Part shown: piece after piece, positions 44,066-54,699 of the stretch
Layout of the letters: the number at the start of each line of letters is the position of its first letter
Numbering within the stretch: the first letter of the stretch is position 1
DNA from: Bubalus kerabau
Lineage: Eukaryota > Chordata > Mammalia > Artiodactyla > Bovidae
NCBI RefSeq assembly: GCF_029407905.1
Contig: NC_073643.1
Location: 42,380,501-42,444,500 of the forward strand
Direction: 5' to 3'
Length of the DNA stretch: 64,000 nt
Notes under the pieces: generated by a model
Told to the model about the DNA's origin: nothing
Databases searched by the model: none
Seen by the model: only the letters and a program-made list of their open reading frames with translations
Position numbers and translations under genes: made by a program

Positions 44066-44472
44066 TTTTATTTTTAGGGTTTCTTTGTTTTTCAATTTTT
44101 AAAAATTGAAGTATAGTTGATTTACAGTTTTTGTGTTTCTGATAGATAACAAGGTGTTTCAGATATATATATGTATGCATATACATATACATGTATATAC
44201 ATTCATACATATGTATATACATATACACATTCTTTTTCATTTATAGGTTATTACAAGATATTGAATATAGTTTCCTCTTCCATACAGTAGGGCCTTTTTG
44301 TTTATCTGTTTTTATATATAGTACTTTGTATCTGCCAATTCCAAATTCCTAATTTGTCCCTCCCTGCTTTCCCCTTTAGTAACTGTAAGTTTGTTTTCTA
44401 TGTTGTGAGTCTGTTTCTGTTTTCTAAATAAGTCCATTTGAATCATATTTTAGATTCCACATGCAAGTGATG
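44066..44472 (-). mobile_element. L1 3' UTR fragment, antisense, inside the old L1
   Basis: TTTTTAAAAATTGAAGTATA, TTGATTTACAGTTTTTGTGT, a TA-rich block, then GATATTGAATATAGTTTCCT and TTCCAAATTCCTAATTTGTC. TSD AAATTATGTA (44056-44065) / AAATTATATA (44473-44482). Confidence 0.9.
44163..44232. repeat. (TA)n / (ATACAT)n microsatellite in the L1 3' UTR
   Basis: ATATATATATGTATGCATAT followed by ACATATACATGTATATACAT-type units. Located at the same point of the L1 UTR as the microsatellite at 2571. Confidence 0.85.
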
Positions 44473-44979
44473 AAATTATATACCTTATGATTCCATTTAA
44501 GTGACATGTTTAAATTACAAAGTTTTAGAAATGGAGGACAGGCTAGGGATTGCCAGGGTTTAGGGATGGAGCTGAGGGAGGGGAAGTGAAAGGTGGGTGA
44601 GGTCATAAAAGCACAAGATGAAGGATCTTTGTGTGGTGTTAGATCTGATCAGTATCTTGACTGTGGTGGATTCACAGGTTATAAAATTGTTTTGAACTTG
44701 ATACATATACAGACTCACACAATGAAATGAGTACAAGTAAAACTGGGATTTGGAGAATTCTAAATAAGATTGGTGTATTGTATTAATGTCAGTATCCTGG
44801 TAGTGCTATTATACTATGGTGTTGAAGAGTATTACCACTGGAGGAAACTGGATAAAATATACACAGGATATGATTTATTTTTTACAATTGCATATGAATC
44901 TGTAATTATCTCAATCATTTTTCCATTAAAATTATGCCTATAAAACGCTTTAAAAAATTATATGTACAAATACATATAA

Positions 44980-45200
44980 TTTTGAGCACATACTATGTGT
45001 CAGGTACTGTTCTAATGACTTTATATCATTATTAATTCCATTTTGTCCCCAAGCAGCAATGTTATTCACACTTTCCAGGAAACCAAGACACAGATTAAGC
45101 AACTAGTCCAAAGTCACAAACCTAGTCAGTGGCAGAATCTGGATTAGAACCCAAGAATTTTTGGTTCCAGCATCTACAACCCTAATGAGTTATTTTCTCT
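44980..45200 (-). mobile_element. MIR SINE, antisense
   Basis: CACATACTATGTGTCAGGTA, TTATATCATTATTAATTCCA, AAAGTCACAAACCTAGTCAG and GGCAGAATCTGGATTAGAAC follow the antisense MIR order. Confidence 0.8.
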
Positions 45201-46418
45201 CTTTACCGAGAGATTAGTTTTAGTTGAGGTCATGAGGAAGGCCTTTGTGGAGAAAATGACACTTCGGGCTTCGTTAGAGGGCCAATTATGGTCTATGTAT
45301 TGTATAAATTGTGCTGTAAGCAGCAGAAATTTAATACGTATTTGTTGACTTAATAAGTGACTTACCTTCTTTAAACCGCTAGTTGATTCTATCAGTTACT
45401 GATTATCTGCCAGGAGCCCAGGGTTTGCAAAATGAGAAAACACAAGACCCAGGCAGTCAGCTCATCTTGCCTTCTCGACTGTGGTCAGTGTTTCCAAAGG
45501 GGATCTATTGGCATTCTAGGCAGTTCTGTCCTATGCCATGTGGAGATAACACACTGCGGAACTTTTAGCAACATTTAGAATGTCTTCCAGATTTCAGTAT
45601 TGCCCTCAATTACAGGGACATTGAAACATCACCCCCCCACCACTGCCACCCACCACACACGCCATTTCCTAGTTCCCCCATAAGGATCCTGGTGGAGAAC
45701 CAATATACTTAAATCTCTGATTATCAAAGTTCAAAGAATTCATACAACAGAACTGCGGGATTCACATGAGGGACATTCCATTTTCCCCCTTGGCATGGCT
45801 CCACGCATGTGATAGAAATAGATCTTCCTTGCCTTCACAGTGGTTCTGTTTCAATCTGGTCTAAAGTGTTCATCTTGCTCTTTTGCCTTTTGCTCTGCTT
45901 GTTCTTTTTGATGGACATAAAGAAGTTTCCCCTTTCAGAGAAAAGCTGCTGAGCACACACCATATAGCACACCCCAAACCAAGCTCTTTCAATCTCAGTA
46001 GAAGAAAAACATCTGAAAGGGAAACATATTAATGGATTATTTTTGTAAACATGAAAAACATCTCTTGGAAGGGCAATTTTCTCTTGTTGACTGGCAGAAA
46101 AACAGCAGCGTTAATTATGTTGCCTTGTTAAATCTAAAAGAATGTGGTGAACGCTGGGAACTTTTCTAATTGCCTTTGTGGAAAGGCGTCTGAGGCACCA
46201 GAAGTCATCTCTGTCAGAGGAATGCTGAGACAGCTGTGTATCCCTTCAGTGGCACTGGTCTGAATGTGCTCGGGGAAATATTGGTGAGCTTGAGTCCATG
46301 GACTTTTGGGCAAAACTCACGGGTAAGTGAGGGTAGGAAAAGGCAGAATTTCTACTTCAGGTTCTGAACACTGACTGTTTCCTTTTCCCATGAAGAGAAG
46401 GAAAGGGGATATATTTGT
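45201..46418. other. Single-copy-looking sequence, candidate conserved block
   Basis: No repeat recognised except a C-rich run at 45630-45660. 45880-46280 has balanced composition with distinctive text (AACAGCAGCGTTAATTATG, CTAATTGCCTTTGTGGAAAG) and is a candidate conserved element; no exon is evident. Confidence 0.35.
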
Positions 46419-46428
46419 ACAGAGTGCC

Positions 46429-46643
46429 GGGGCTTCCCAGATGGTGCTAGTGGTAAAGAATCCACCTGCCAATACAGGAGACATAAGAGATATGGGTTCG
46501 ATCCCTGGGTCGGGGAGATCCCCTGGGGGAGGGCATGGCAACCCACTCCAGTATTCTTGCCTGGAGAATTCCCATGGACAGAGGAGCCTGGAGGGCTACA
46601 GTCCATAGCATCTCAAAGAGTCAGACATGACTTGAGGTGACTT
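46429..46643 (+). mobile_element. Bov-tA SINE
   Basis: Head GGGGCTTCCCAGATGGTGCT, body GCATGGCAACCCACTCCAGT, 3' end GACATGACTTGAGGTGACTT. TSD ACAGAGTGCC (46419-46428) / ACAGAGTTACC (46935-46945). The right TSD lies beyond a Bov-A2 that inserted into this SINE's tail. Confidence 0.92.
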
Positions 46644-46651
46644 ATGCATGC

Positions 46652-46924
46652 TGGAGAAGGCAATGGCACCCCACTCCAGTACTCTTGCCTGGAAAATACC
46701 ATGGATGGAGGAGCCTGGTGGGCTGCAGTCCATGGGGTCGCTAAGAGTCGGGCACGGCTGAGCGACTTCACTTTGACTTTTCACTTTCATGCATTGGAGA
46801 AGGAAATGGCAACCCATTCCAGTGTTCTTGCCTGGAGAATCCCAGGGACGGGGGAGCCTGGTGGGCTGCCATCTGTGGGGTCGCACAGAGTCGGACACGA
46901 CTGAAGCAGCTTAGCAGCAGCAGC
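46652..46924 (+). mobile_element. Bov-A2 SINE nested in the Bov-tA tail
   Basis: Two full units ending CTTAGCAGCAGCAGC. An 8-bp TSD ATGCATGC (46644-46651, 46925-46932) from the tail of the neighbouring Bov-tA. Confidence 0.93.
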
Positions 46925-46945
46925 ATGCATGCACACAGAGTTACC

Positions 46946-48211
46946 TGCATTCATTTGAGTGCTGATGTCTCCACACTTGTCTTCGCCCATAGTGGCAGAT
47001 AAGCTTTCCAGCCATCAAAATGAGAAGAACAAATCTTGCCCCCAGAAGTACAGTTCTTTCAAAAGAGCCCAGGCAAAGTGTGAGATTTAAATAGAAAAAC
47101 AAAAACGAAATGATGATTTTTTGCATAAAAAAATGATACATTGCTTTCCCATAAATCTAGTTCCAGGGTAGAAGTTTGGGAGAGAAGAATACCCTGGAAT
47201 GTAGAAGAATGCCACTGAATGCAAAAACAGGAGTTCAGAGGCCCAGCTTTTGTACCCTGTTTGAATTTCAGATGAGATAAAACCAGCAGCTCTGCTAAGT
47301 TGCAGTACAAAGGCTTACATGACTTCTTGAGAAAAGCAATTTATTTTAGGTTATAGCACAGCAGCTATCATTTAAACTGCTAGCGATTGTAATTGAACCC
47401 AGAACCAACCAACTCTGTGAACACAGGGTGCAGTAATGTTACCCAGGCTTTTCTGAATAATGTGGATGCCAGGCCTTCAAGACAGATGGGCATGGTAGCC
47501 CCAACATCGAATCACTAGTATCTTGCCAGCCTTCCCACAACCAGCCTATTTAAAAATACATTCTGGGAAATGTACCTAGCTAGGTATTAAAATATGTACT
47601 TGGTATACATTTTGGGGATATTAATATGAAACAGCCAGGAGGCAGCAATCTTGAGAAAATTAGAGAAGATGCAATTGCACTAGGAAACTTTTTGTTCAGT
47701 TTTCATTTTTATTTAAGCTCATGATGGGACCTGTAGGGTGAGGGGAGAGGGGTTGTGTACAGGGACAATCCAGTATGGAGAGAAGGGTCCCTTTTGATAC
47801 TGGAAAATCTTCGATTTGATAATGAAGAGGATGTGCTTACCCTCCAAACCTCAGAATGTCATCCTGTCATTAAGTCCGAATGAATGCTCAGTTGTTCTGT
47901 TGGACAAAAACATTGTGTCTCATCTCCGTGCACTGCCTTTGCTCCTTTCTTGTAAATAAATCCAGTTATACAAAACTCACTATTTCTCCAGAGTTGTCCA
48001 GACACTCAGAAGCAACAATTTCATCCAGGTTCAATTATTTATTTTTGTTTTTAGTAGAAGAGCTTGACATAGTGCACTTGCTCCTTTTATGACTTTCTTT
48101 TTTGTTTTGCTTTTATGAAAGCAACAACCAGCACATAGTTTACGAATCAAATAGTTCAGAAACACTTATAATGAAAATGCTACCCTTTCCCTTCTTATTG
48201 CCCTACCTAAA
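46946..48211. other. Single-copy-looking sequence, no gene seen
   Basis: Several short frames on both strands without recognisable motifs, and no repeat assigned. Confidence 0.35.
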
Positions 48212-48422
48212 TGCAAGTGAAAGTGATAGTCCCTCAGTCGTGTCCGACTCTATACAGCAATATAGACTGTAGCCAGACTCGTCTGTCCATGGAATTCTCC
48301 AGAGAAGAATACTGGAGTGGGTTGCCATTTCCTTCTCCAGGAGATCTTCCTGACCCAGGGACTGAATGCATGTCTCCTGCATTGGCAGGCGGTTTCTTTA
48401 CCACTAGCACCAACAGGGAAGC
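48212..48422 (-). mobile_element. Bov-tA SINE, antisense
   Basis: CAAGTGAAAGTGATAGTCCC to the antisense head TTTACCACTAGCACCAACAG, then GGAAGCC. Possible TSD CTACCTAAAT / CACCTCATAT. Confidence 0.9.
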
Positions 48423-48905
48423 CACCTCATATTTGGACTTTCTATTCTGTTTCTCCCTCTTTCTCATTAGATCTCCATTTCTCTCATTTAGATGGGTTGT
48501 TTTCTAGATCTTCACTACTGTCTGTTAGCATCTAACACCACTACCGCTGATTCTGCTCTTATTCTGATCCTTCTGGGAGCAGTGGGGATATTTTTAGGAG
48601 GCTATTAGGAATTGCTCTTTAACCTCAGTTTTCTAACACTTTGCAATTCATTCTCCTTGACGTTGACTAGATTCCTGTATTTTGAAGATTCATGCCTCCC
48701 GTTAGCTCAGGGAAATTTTCTGTAATTTCTTGCCCTCCAGTTTTGTTTTTCTCCTTCTGAAACTTCTATTAGTCCACACCTAGATCTCATGGATCAATCA
48801 TCTATATATCTTATTTTTTTCTCACATATTGTACATTTAATACGTATTCTAGGAGATTTCTCTAAGTTTGTCATTAAGCTGTATTGAATTTTTTGCTTAG
48901 GTAAT

Positions 48906-49110
48906 CATGGGTCATCAGGTAAAGAATCTGCCTGCAATGCAAGAGACATAGGAGACATGGGTTCGATCCCTGAGTTGGAAAGATCCCCAGGAGGAGGAAA
49001 ATGGCAACCTATTCCCGTATTCTTGCCTGAAAAATCCCATGGATTGAAGAGCCTGGTGGGCTACATTCCAAAGGGTAGCAGAGTTGGACATGACTGAGCG
49101 ACTAAGCACA
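48906..49110 (+). mobile_element. Bov-tA SINE
   Basis: CATCAGGTAAAGAATCTGCC head, GGTTCGATCCCTGAGTTGG box B region, 3' end GACATGACTGAGCGACTAAG. The first bases of the head are degraded. Confidence 0.9.
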
Positions 49111-49232
49111 ACCACATAATTCCTGAGGGATCCTTCTTTTTATCTGATTATTCCTTTTAAATATAACTTTGGCTTTATTTCAGTTACCAAATCTCCTCAA
49201 GTGATTCTTGAGGATATTAAAAAGATTTTCTT

Positions 49233-49577
49233 ATTTATTTATTCTATTATTTTTTAAAATATATCAACTGATTTCATTACTTTTAAAAATATTTATTTTA
49301 AAATACTTATTTTATTATTTTTAAAAAATATTTATTTATTTATTTAGGCTGTGCTGGATCTTAGTTGTCACAGTGGGTTTTCCTTTGTGTCACGTGGGAT
49401 CTTTCCTTGCAGCCAGCAAGGACTTTATTTAGTTTTTGGCACACAAGCTCTGGAGCATGCAGTCTCAGTAGCTGTAGCCCCGGGGCTTGGTTGCTCCACC
49501 TCTCGTAGGTTCTTGGTTCACTGACCGGGTATAAATCCTAGTTGGATTCTTAACCACTGGACCACCAGGCAAGTCCT
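49233..49577 (-). mobile_element. CHR-type tRNA-Glu SINE, antisense, with AT-rich tail
   Basis: Ends with the antisense head GGATTCTTAACCACTGGACC, ACCAGGCAAGTCC. The body contains GGCTGTGCTGGATCTTAGTT and TAGCCCCGGGGCTTGGTTGC. The left 100 bp is a TTTATTTATT-type tail complement. TSD GATTTTCTT (49224-49232, 49578-49586). Confidence 0.88.
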
Positions 49578-49992
49578 GATTTTCTTTTGTAAGTTTGTAT
49601 CTTTTCCCCCTAAATTGTCATATTTCCATAGTGTCATGTTTTCTGCTATTTTGCTTGCTCCTTTTATTTTCTATTCTGGCCTTTCTTGGCATGTTAAGAT
49701 TTCTGGGATCTGTAGTTATATGTAAAAGAATAAGGCAATATAAGGGCTGTTTGCAAACCCTCAGAAGGTGGATGGGTCTTGTAAATGGCATGCTTAAAGG
49801 GTCAAAGTTTAGAGTGTGTGCATGGGGATGGGGTGGGGAGGAGCTTGACTTGCCAGAGTGAGGTTTTAACACCCATGATAATGGTCTAACTTCTGCCCAG
49901 ACAAATGTTTACTGCCTTAAACCTAGTGGTGGCTTTAGGTTAACCCACCTAGAGAGCCAGGAGGCTGGGAATTCTATGTTATGTATACTGAA

Positions 49993-50231
49993 TCGTTGCC
50001 TGGAAAATCCCATGGCTGGAGGAGCCTGGTGGGCTGCAGGCCATGGGGTCGCTAAGAGTCGGACAGGACTTCACTTTGACTTTTCACTTTCATGCATTGG
50101 AGAAGGAAATGGCAACCCACTCCAGTGTTCTTGCCTGGAGAATCCCAGGGACGGGGGAGCCTGGTGGGCTGCCGTCTGTGGGGTCGCACAGAGTCAGACA
50201 CGACTGAAGTGACTTAGCAGTAGCAGTAGCA
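49993..50231 (+). mobile_element. Bov-A2 SINE, 5'-truncated
   Basis: Begins GTTGCCTGGAAAATCCCATG, has a shortened first unit, a complete second unit, and ends GACTTAGCAGTAGCAGTAGC. Confidence 0.92.
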
Positions 50232-50819
50232 TGCTGACTTGTAATTTGTAACCCTCTTTTCAGCTTTTCCACTCTCTGGTTTACTCACTATTTCTGAGAA
50301 TTGAGTTTTCTGGGGTAGTGTTAGGCAGTATGCTCTCTCCTTTGCTGAAACCCCCTTTTAGGTTGTGGTTTCCTTTGCTGTGGCTTCTAAGTCAACAGAC
50401 TTTTATTGAAATCACTCACCTGCTAACGGCTTCTTCCCATTCTCTCTGTGGTTATGGGTTAACACTTCTGTGCTCCTTTCGTATCATTTAGAAATAACTT
50501 TGGGTGAGAAAGGAGGTAAAATGGATTTTCTTAGTCCACCAGTGTGAACCAGAGCACATTCTTTTATAAAAGAGTGATTTTTCATAAGCCACATCCTCCA
50601 GCTTTTCATTTTATTTTCAACAGTTTGTTAATCTGATGCTTGATCAGCAGTCACAGAAAGTTGCATAAACATATCACTTACTAAATGGAGCCCATAGAAC
50701 ATATACTTATGGGGAAAAAAAAGTGTTCTGCTATTTTCTCTATGTCTCTTAACTGATATAACAAGGAGTTTTGTTTTGTTAGGCTTTAGTGAATTCAGAA
50801 AGGCTATTAACTTGCTTAA
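50232..50819. other. Single-copy-looking sequence
   Basis: No gene or repeat recognised. Confidence 0.3.
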
Positions 50820-51570
50820 AAGTTGTATTTTATTTTATTTACTAAAGAAAACATAATCGGATATCTTCAATAAAAATGTTTCCCTTCTTACTCAGTAGAT
50901 AAATGGGCAAAGACCTCAAGAGTAGATGTTCCAAATGAGAAACACAATTTGTAAAAAATATATGATGCTGCTCAATGACAGATTCAAATTAAAATAGGGT
51001 AAGATTAACAAAGATTTTAAAATATGATATTATTTGGAAAGCACCATAAGATGAATACTTTTATATACCTTTGGTACAAACAAGAAAATTTGGTACCAAC
51101 TTTCAGGTACTTTAAAATGTTTATAATACTTAACCTACTGATTCCCCACTTTAGGAATTAAAATTAAGAAAACAATCAAAGGTTAAGATGGAGGTTTATT
51201 TTTCAAAATGCTCATTATAACATTATGTATAATAGCAAAACTCTAAATGATGCAACATACAGAAAAAAATGTAAAATTTGGCATATCTATACCATGAAAT
51301 ACAGTCCATACATTAAAAGGATGTTTACAAATAGCTGTTACTCAACTATTTAAATGCTTAGATGTAATTTAGGTGAAAAGGAAATCTAGAAATGACATAT
51401 ATATTAAGGTATCAACCATTTGAAAAGAAAAAAAAAAAACAAGAAGGAACTATGCTGAAATTTTAACTGTGGTTGTCTTTTGTTGGTAGAATAGTGTGAT
51501 ATATTTTCTTTCTCTACTCATTAATGTTTTGTTGTATTTTCCAGGTGTTTTATACTGAATATGCTTGGGT
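50820..51570 (+). mobile_element. Old L1M-like 3' region
   Basis: GTAGATAAATGGGCAAAGAC, CAATGACAGATTCAAATTAA, CAAAATGCTCATTATAACAT, ATACCATGAAATACAGTCCA and GTGGTTGTCTTTTGTTGGTA follow an old L1 end on the plus strand. Confidence 0.65.
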
Positions 51571-52560
51571 TTGAGAGGAGAAAAAGGGAAAACACTTTAA
51601 ATCATGCATGTCTGAAAGTAAACCTTTTAAAAATGTCACCAAATGACCCATATGGCTTTTCCATGTGAACTCTTTACCTTTTTCTATCACAGAATCAAGA
51701 GTGGATTGTATAAAGCAGTGTATGGAGTGTTTTCCATTATTGAAACTATCTCTCAGATATATCTGGAAAAGCTAGCTGGTATATTATGTTAGGTTTGCTG
51801 CTTTTCTCTCTGTTTCTCTATCTCACAAAGTCTGATTTATGTCAACATTAGCTACAGAAATATTCAGCTTCTCTAGAAAGGGGAAACACAGTTGTATCTT
51901 TGGCTGGAATTAGAGATGAAGTGATAAACAGGAGACTGTGAGGCCAACCCTCAGTGTTAGTCCTGACTGACTCACTTGGTGACTGTTCTAAGTTTTCTCT
52001 TGTGAAAAATGAGAGCATTGCATTGGATGGTCTCAAAGGTCCTTATAATTCTTTTGCTATGAGTTTGCAGATATCTTACCCTGGCATAGAGCAGGTGAAA
52101 CTAAAATACAGAAATGACTCAGTGAGAAGCATGCGTTCTACTGGTATGTTACTTTGCTATTTTCTGTGCTTTAAAAAAGCACTTTGGCTTTGTGAAGTAA
52201 TAGATTTACATGTCCATTTGTAAAAACAGAGACACTAATAAGCCTGGTGTAAAAGGCACAATTGCCGAGATTTCTAGCTGTATTTTGGGTCTTGGAGGGA
52301 CATCCTTTGCTCTCAGAAGCATAGTACGGACTGGGGTATTTTTACCTACAGAATACAAAGGTAAGGTGGACAGATGATTTGTTTTGGTGCATTTGTTTCC
52401 CCTCCTCAATAATACACAGTCAGTGGAATTTTGTGTAAAAACAGAAATCTTTTTTGGGAATGGTGCTAGTGCTTTGTTCAGGGACAGCCTCGTGGGCCAT
52501 GTGGGCTTTTGCCTTTTCTGTATATTGCTACTCTTCCTCTTGTCCTCCTTATTAATAAAA
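51571..52560. other. Single-copy-looking sequence, no gene seen
   Basis: Short frames on both strands without recognisable motifs. No repeat assigned. Confidence 0.35.
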
Positions 52561-52589
52561 AAAAATCCAAAATAGAAACTGTTATAGTA

Positions 52590-53100
52590 GTTTTTTTTCA
52601 GATTACAAAAGGAATACCTGCCATTTTTGTAAAATTAAAACTCAAAAACCCAGCACCACAGGAGAAGTTTTTTGAAAAATAAATATGATTTAGCATTCCA
52701 CCACACAGTAATGACCTTAACTAATATGTGACAGTATTTTCTCTCAGACTGTCTTTTCACTTGTGCACACATACACAACATTCAAAATCAATATATCCAG
52801 TACCACTCTTTTGTAATGTTATCTTACAGTGTGCCATGTCCATAGAATTTTACATCATCATCTGCATTTCCAGCATAGTATTGCCCTGTAGGGTGAAATG
52901 CTTAAATTTACGTACATCATTAAATTGCTTAAATTTACTTAAATTATTCCCCTTGATGCATTTTTAGTCTGCTTCCAACTTCTTAGAAGCAACACTGCAA
53001 TGAGGAACCTTGTATGTATATGTGTGCAACCTGGTTCAATTGTTTCTCAAGCAGAATTTCATGGAGATGGAATTTCGGTGTCAGAATGTAGATACATGTA
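52590..53100 (-). mobile_element. Old L1-like sequence, antisense
   Basis: CACTGCAATGAGGAACCTTG, ATATGTGTGCAACCTGGTTC, TTCTCAAGCAGAATTTCATG and GATTACAAAAGGAATACCTG resemble the antisense end of very old L1 elements. The (TTAAATT) repeats at 52900-52945 are local duplications. Confidence 0.45.
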
Positions 53101-54159
53101 TGTGTGATATCATGGGTGGGCACGGAGGATATATGAATGGGCACCCACGGTGCTGAACCATCCTCCTTGAAGGCTGTTCCTATTGATGCTTCTGCCTCCA
53201 TCACCGCAGCTTTATTCCACTGCCCTCTGCTCTCCACACAATGTTCCCTCAGATGTTTTCAGTAGAAGAGAAGGCCAGCAAACCCCTCTGGGAGGGGGCT
53301 CTCTGGGTTTCATGCAAGTGTGACCTCAGTCAGGCAGGCCTGGGTCTGTTATGCTGTTAGCAGGAGTGCAAGCTCTGCCCTTACTTAGTATTTCATCTTC
53401 CTCTTTAGCCCTAGGGAAATTTTTGCTGAACTGGAAAAACAGTAGGAGTGTTTTGCCTTTACTCCTTCACCAAATAGCAGGTGTCCAGGTTCTGACTGCC
53501 TGTTACACGTAAGTGCCCCCACTCCTGTTTTTCCTGCATGTGGTTGGTGTTTTGAACATATTCAATGCTCTGTGTTATCTTTACTTGAGACTCCTACCCT
53601 CCCCCAATCACTATATTCGTTACCCTCAGCCTTTCAACCTGAGGCTGTAGACCAGGGTGAAAAAAATACCAACACACAATTGCTCTTAAGCTCAGAAAAT
53701 TGATTTTCTTGATTTTAAGTGGGTATCATGAGTTGTTAACCCTGTTAGAAAAATACAAGTTGGATTTATGATTCCCTTACACAGGTAATTGGGCTCTAAT
53801 TTTAAATTCTGAGACAATTGATTTACACTATATTGCATTATAACATAGCGAAAGTGCAACTGAATTCAGGTGATGTATGAATTTGAGCCTCCAATTATTC
53901 TATAAATTATTTTTAGTTCTTTAACAAATGATGCCTAGGTTGACATCAACCTGTCATTGTTTGCTCTGTCTCCCCCTACTCTGTAATTTTCTCCTCTTTC
54001 TTCTCATTTCAGTTTTTTTTTCTTTCTAACCTTGCAAGGCTCAGGAATGATGTACTTCAGAAACCCAAAACCTGCATACTAAGACATTAAAAGACAAATC
54101 TGTGCCTCATCCCTACTAACAAACTCTTATTAACGTTTCATTTCAACCCACAACTTATT
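53101..54159. other. Single-copy-looking sequence, candidate conserved block
   Basis: 53760-53960 contains TGAGACAATTGATTTACACT, GATGTATGAATTTGAGCCTC and CCAATTATTCTATAAATTAT, ATTA-rich text of the kind seen in conserved non-coding DNA. No exon was identified. Confidence 0.35.
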
Positions 54160-54173
54160 TCTAGTGGGTCACT

Positions 54174-54341
54174 AATTTTTTTAAGTCTTTATTGAATTTG
54201 TTACAATATTACTTGTGTTTTATGTTTTGGTCTTTTGGCCATGAGGCATGTAGGATCTTAGCTCCCCAACTGGGGATTGAACCCACACCCCTGTGCATTG
54301 AAAGGGTGGAGTCCTAACCACTGGACTGCCAGGGAAGTCCC
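54174..54341 (-). mobile_element. CHR-type SINE, antisense, short
   Basis: TTGGTCTTTTGGCCATGAGG, CCCAACTGGGGATTGAACCC, CTAACCACTGGACTGCCAGG and GAAGTCCC are the antisense tRNA-derived part. TSD beginning TCT and ending GTCACT (54160-54173, 54342-54355), 10 of 14 matching. Confidence 0.85.
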
Positions 54342-54489
54342 TCTGATATGTCACTGTTGGTGCTTGTGATATTTGCTACAAGCCACCATTATATAAGTTA
54401 CTTTCTTGGTGTAAGACACTTTCTCCAGGAGATTTCTTTTGGAATATCAATACTTGGCCTTTCCACAAGATCCTACTGTTGCTGCTTTT

Positions 54490-54570
54490 ATTTATTTATT
54501 TTTTTTAAATTCTGCTCTTTTTTTTTTAATTTTATTTTTAAACTTTACATAATTGTATTAGTTTTGGATA
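54490..54570 (-). mobile_element. Short L1 3' end, antisense
   Basis: Poly(T), then TAATTTTATTTTTAAACTTT and ATTGTATTAGTTTTGG, the very end of a ruminant L1 3' UTR. Confidence 0.6.
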
Positions 54571-54699
54571 GACTAGCTTTATCCTTTTCTTTCCCCCCAC
54601 TTTGTGATAATTTCCCCATTGTATTCATTTTTAGCTGGTTGCATTTTATATATTTCTGCAAACATATCAAGTTGTTTATAGAAAAAGGGTTGAGAATAA

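Larger units (their letters stand above)
41386..44945 (+). mobile_element. Old L1 (ORF2 to 3' UTR), 3.5 kb with insertions
   Basis: Follows L1 ORF2 in order: AATACTCAAGAAAATATTAA, ACCATGACCAAGTGGGATTT (translating to HDQVGF), TGTTCACTCTCATTACTTCT, then GTGAGGATGCAGAGAAACTA and CAGCAATTGCACTCTTGAGC, ending with an old L1 3' UTR (ATTGCCAGGGTTTAGGGATG, 44483-44945). Insertions: a double-headed Bov-tA (42463-42765), a Bov-A2 fragment (43491-43572) and an antisense L1 (44066-44472). The frame is broken throughout, so no protein can be made. Confidence 0.8.
48423..49900. other. T-rich sequence, possible ancient unclassified repeat, split by two SINEs
   Basis: Both sides of the SINEs are T-rich and read like one old antisense element (TGTAATTTCTTGCCCTCCAG, GGAGATTTCTCTAAGTTTGT, TTTGGCTTTATTTCAGTTAC, GTCATGTTTTCTGCTATTTT). 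I could not assign a family. The plus frame at 49595-49861 has no identifiable domain. Confidence 0.3.

Noticed and set aside
46429..50231. Repeated similar blocks as a possible CRISPR-like or satellite array
   Set aside because: The repeats are independent Bov-tA and Bov-A2 SINEs, most with their own TSD and irregular spacing.
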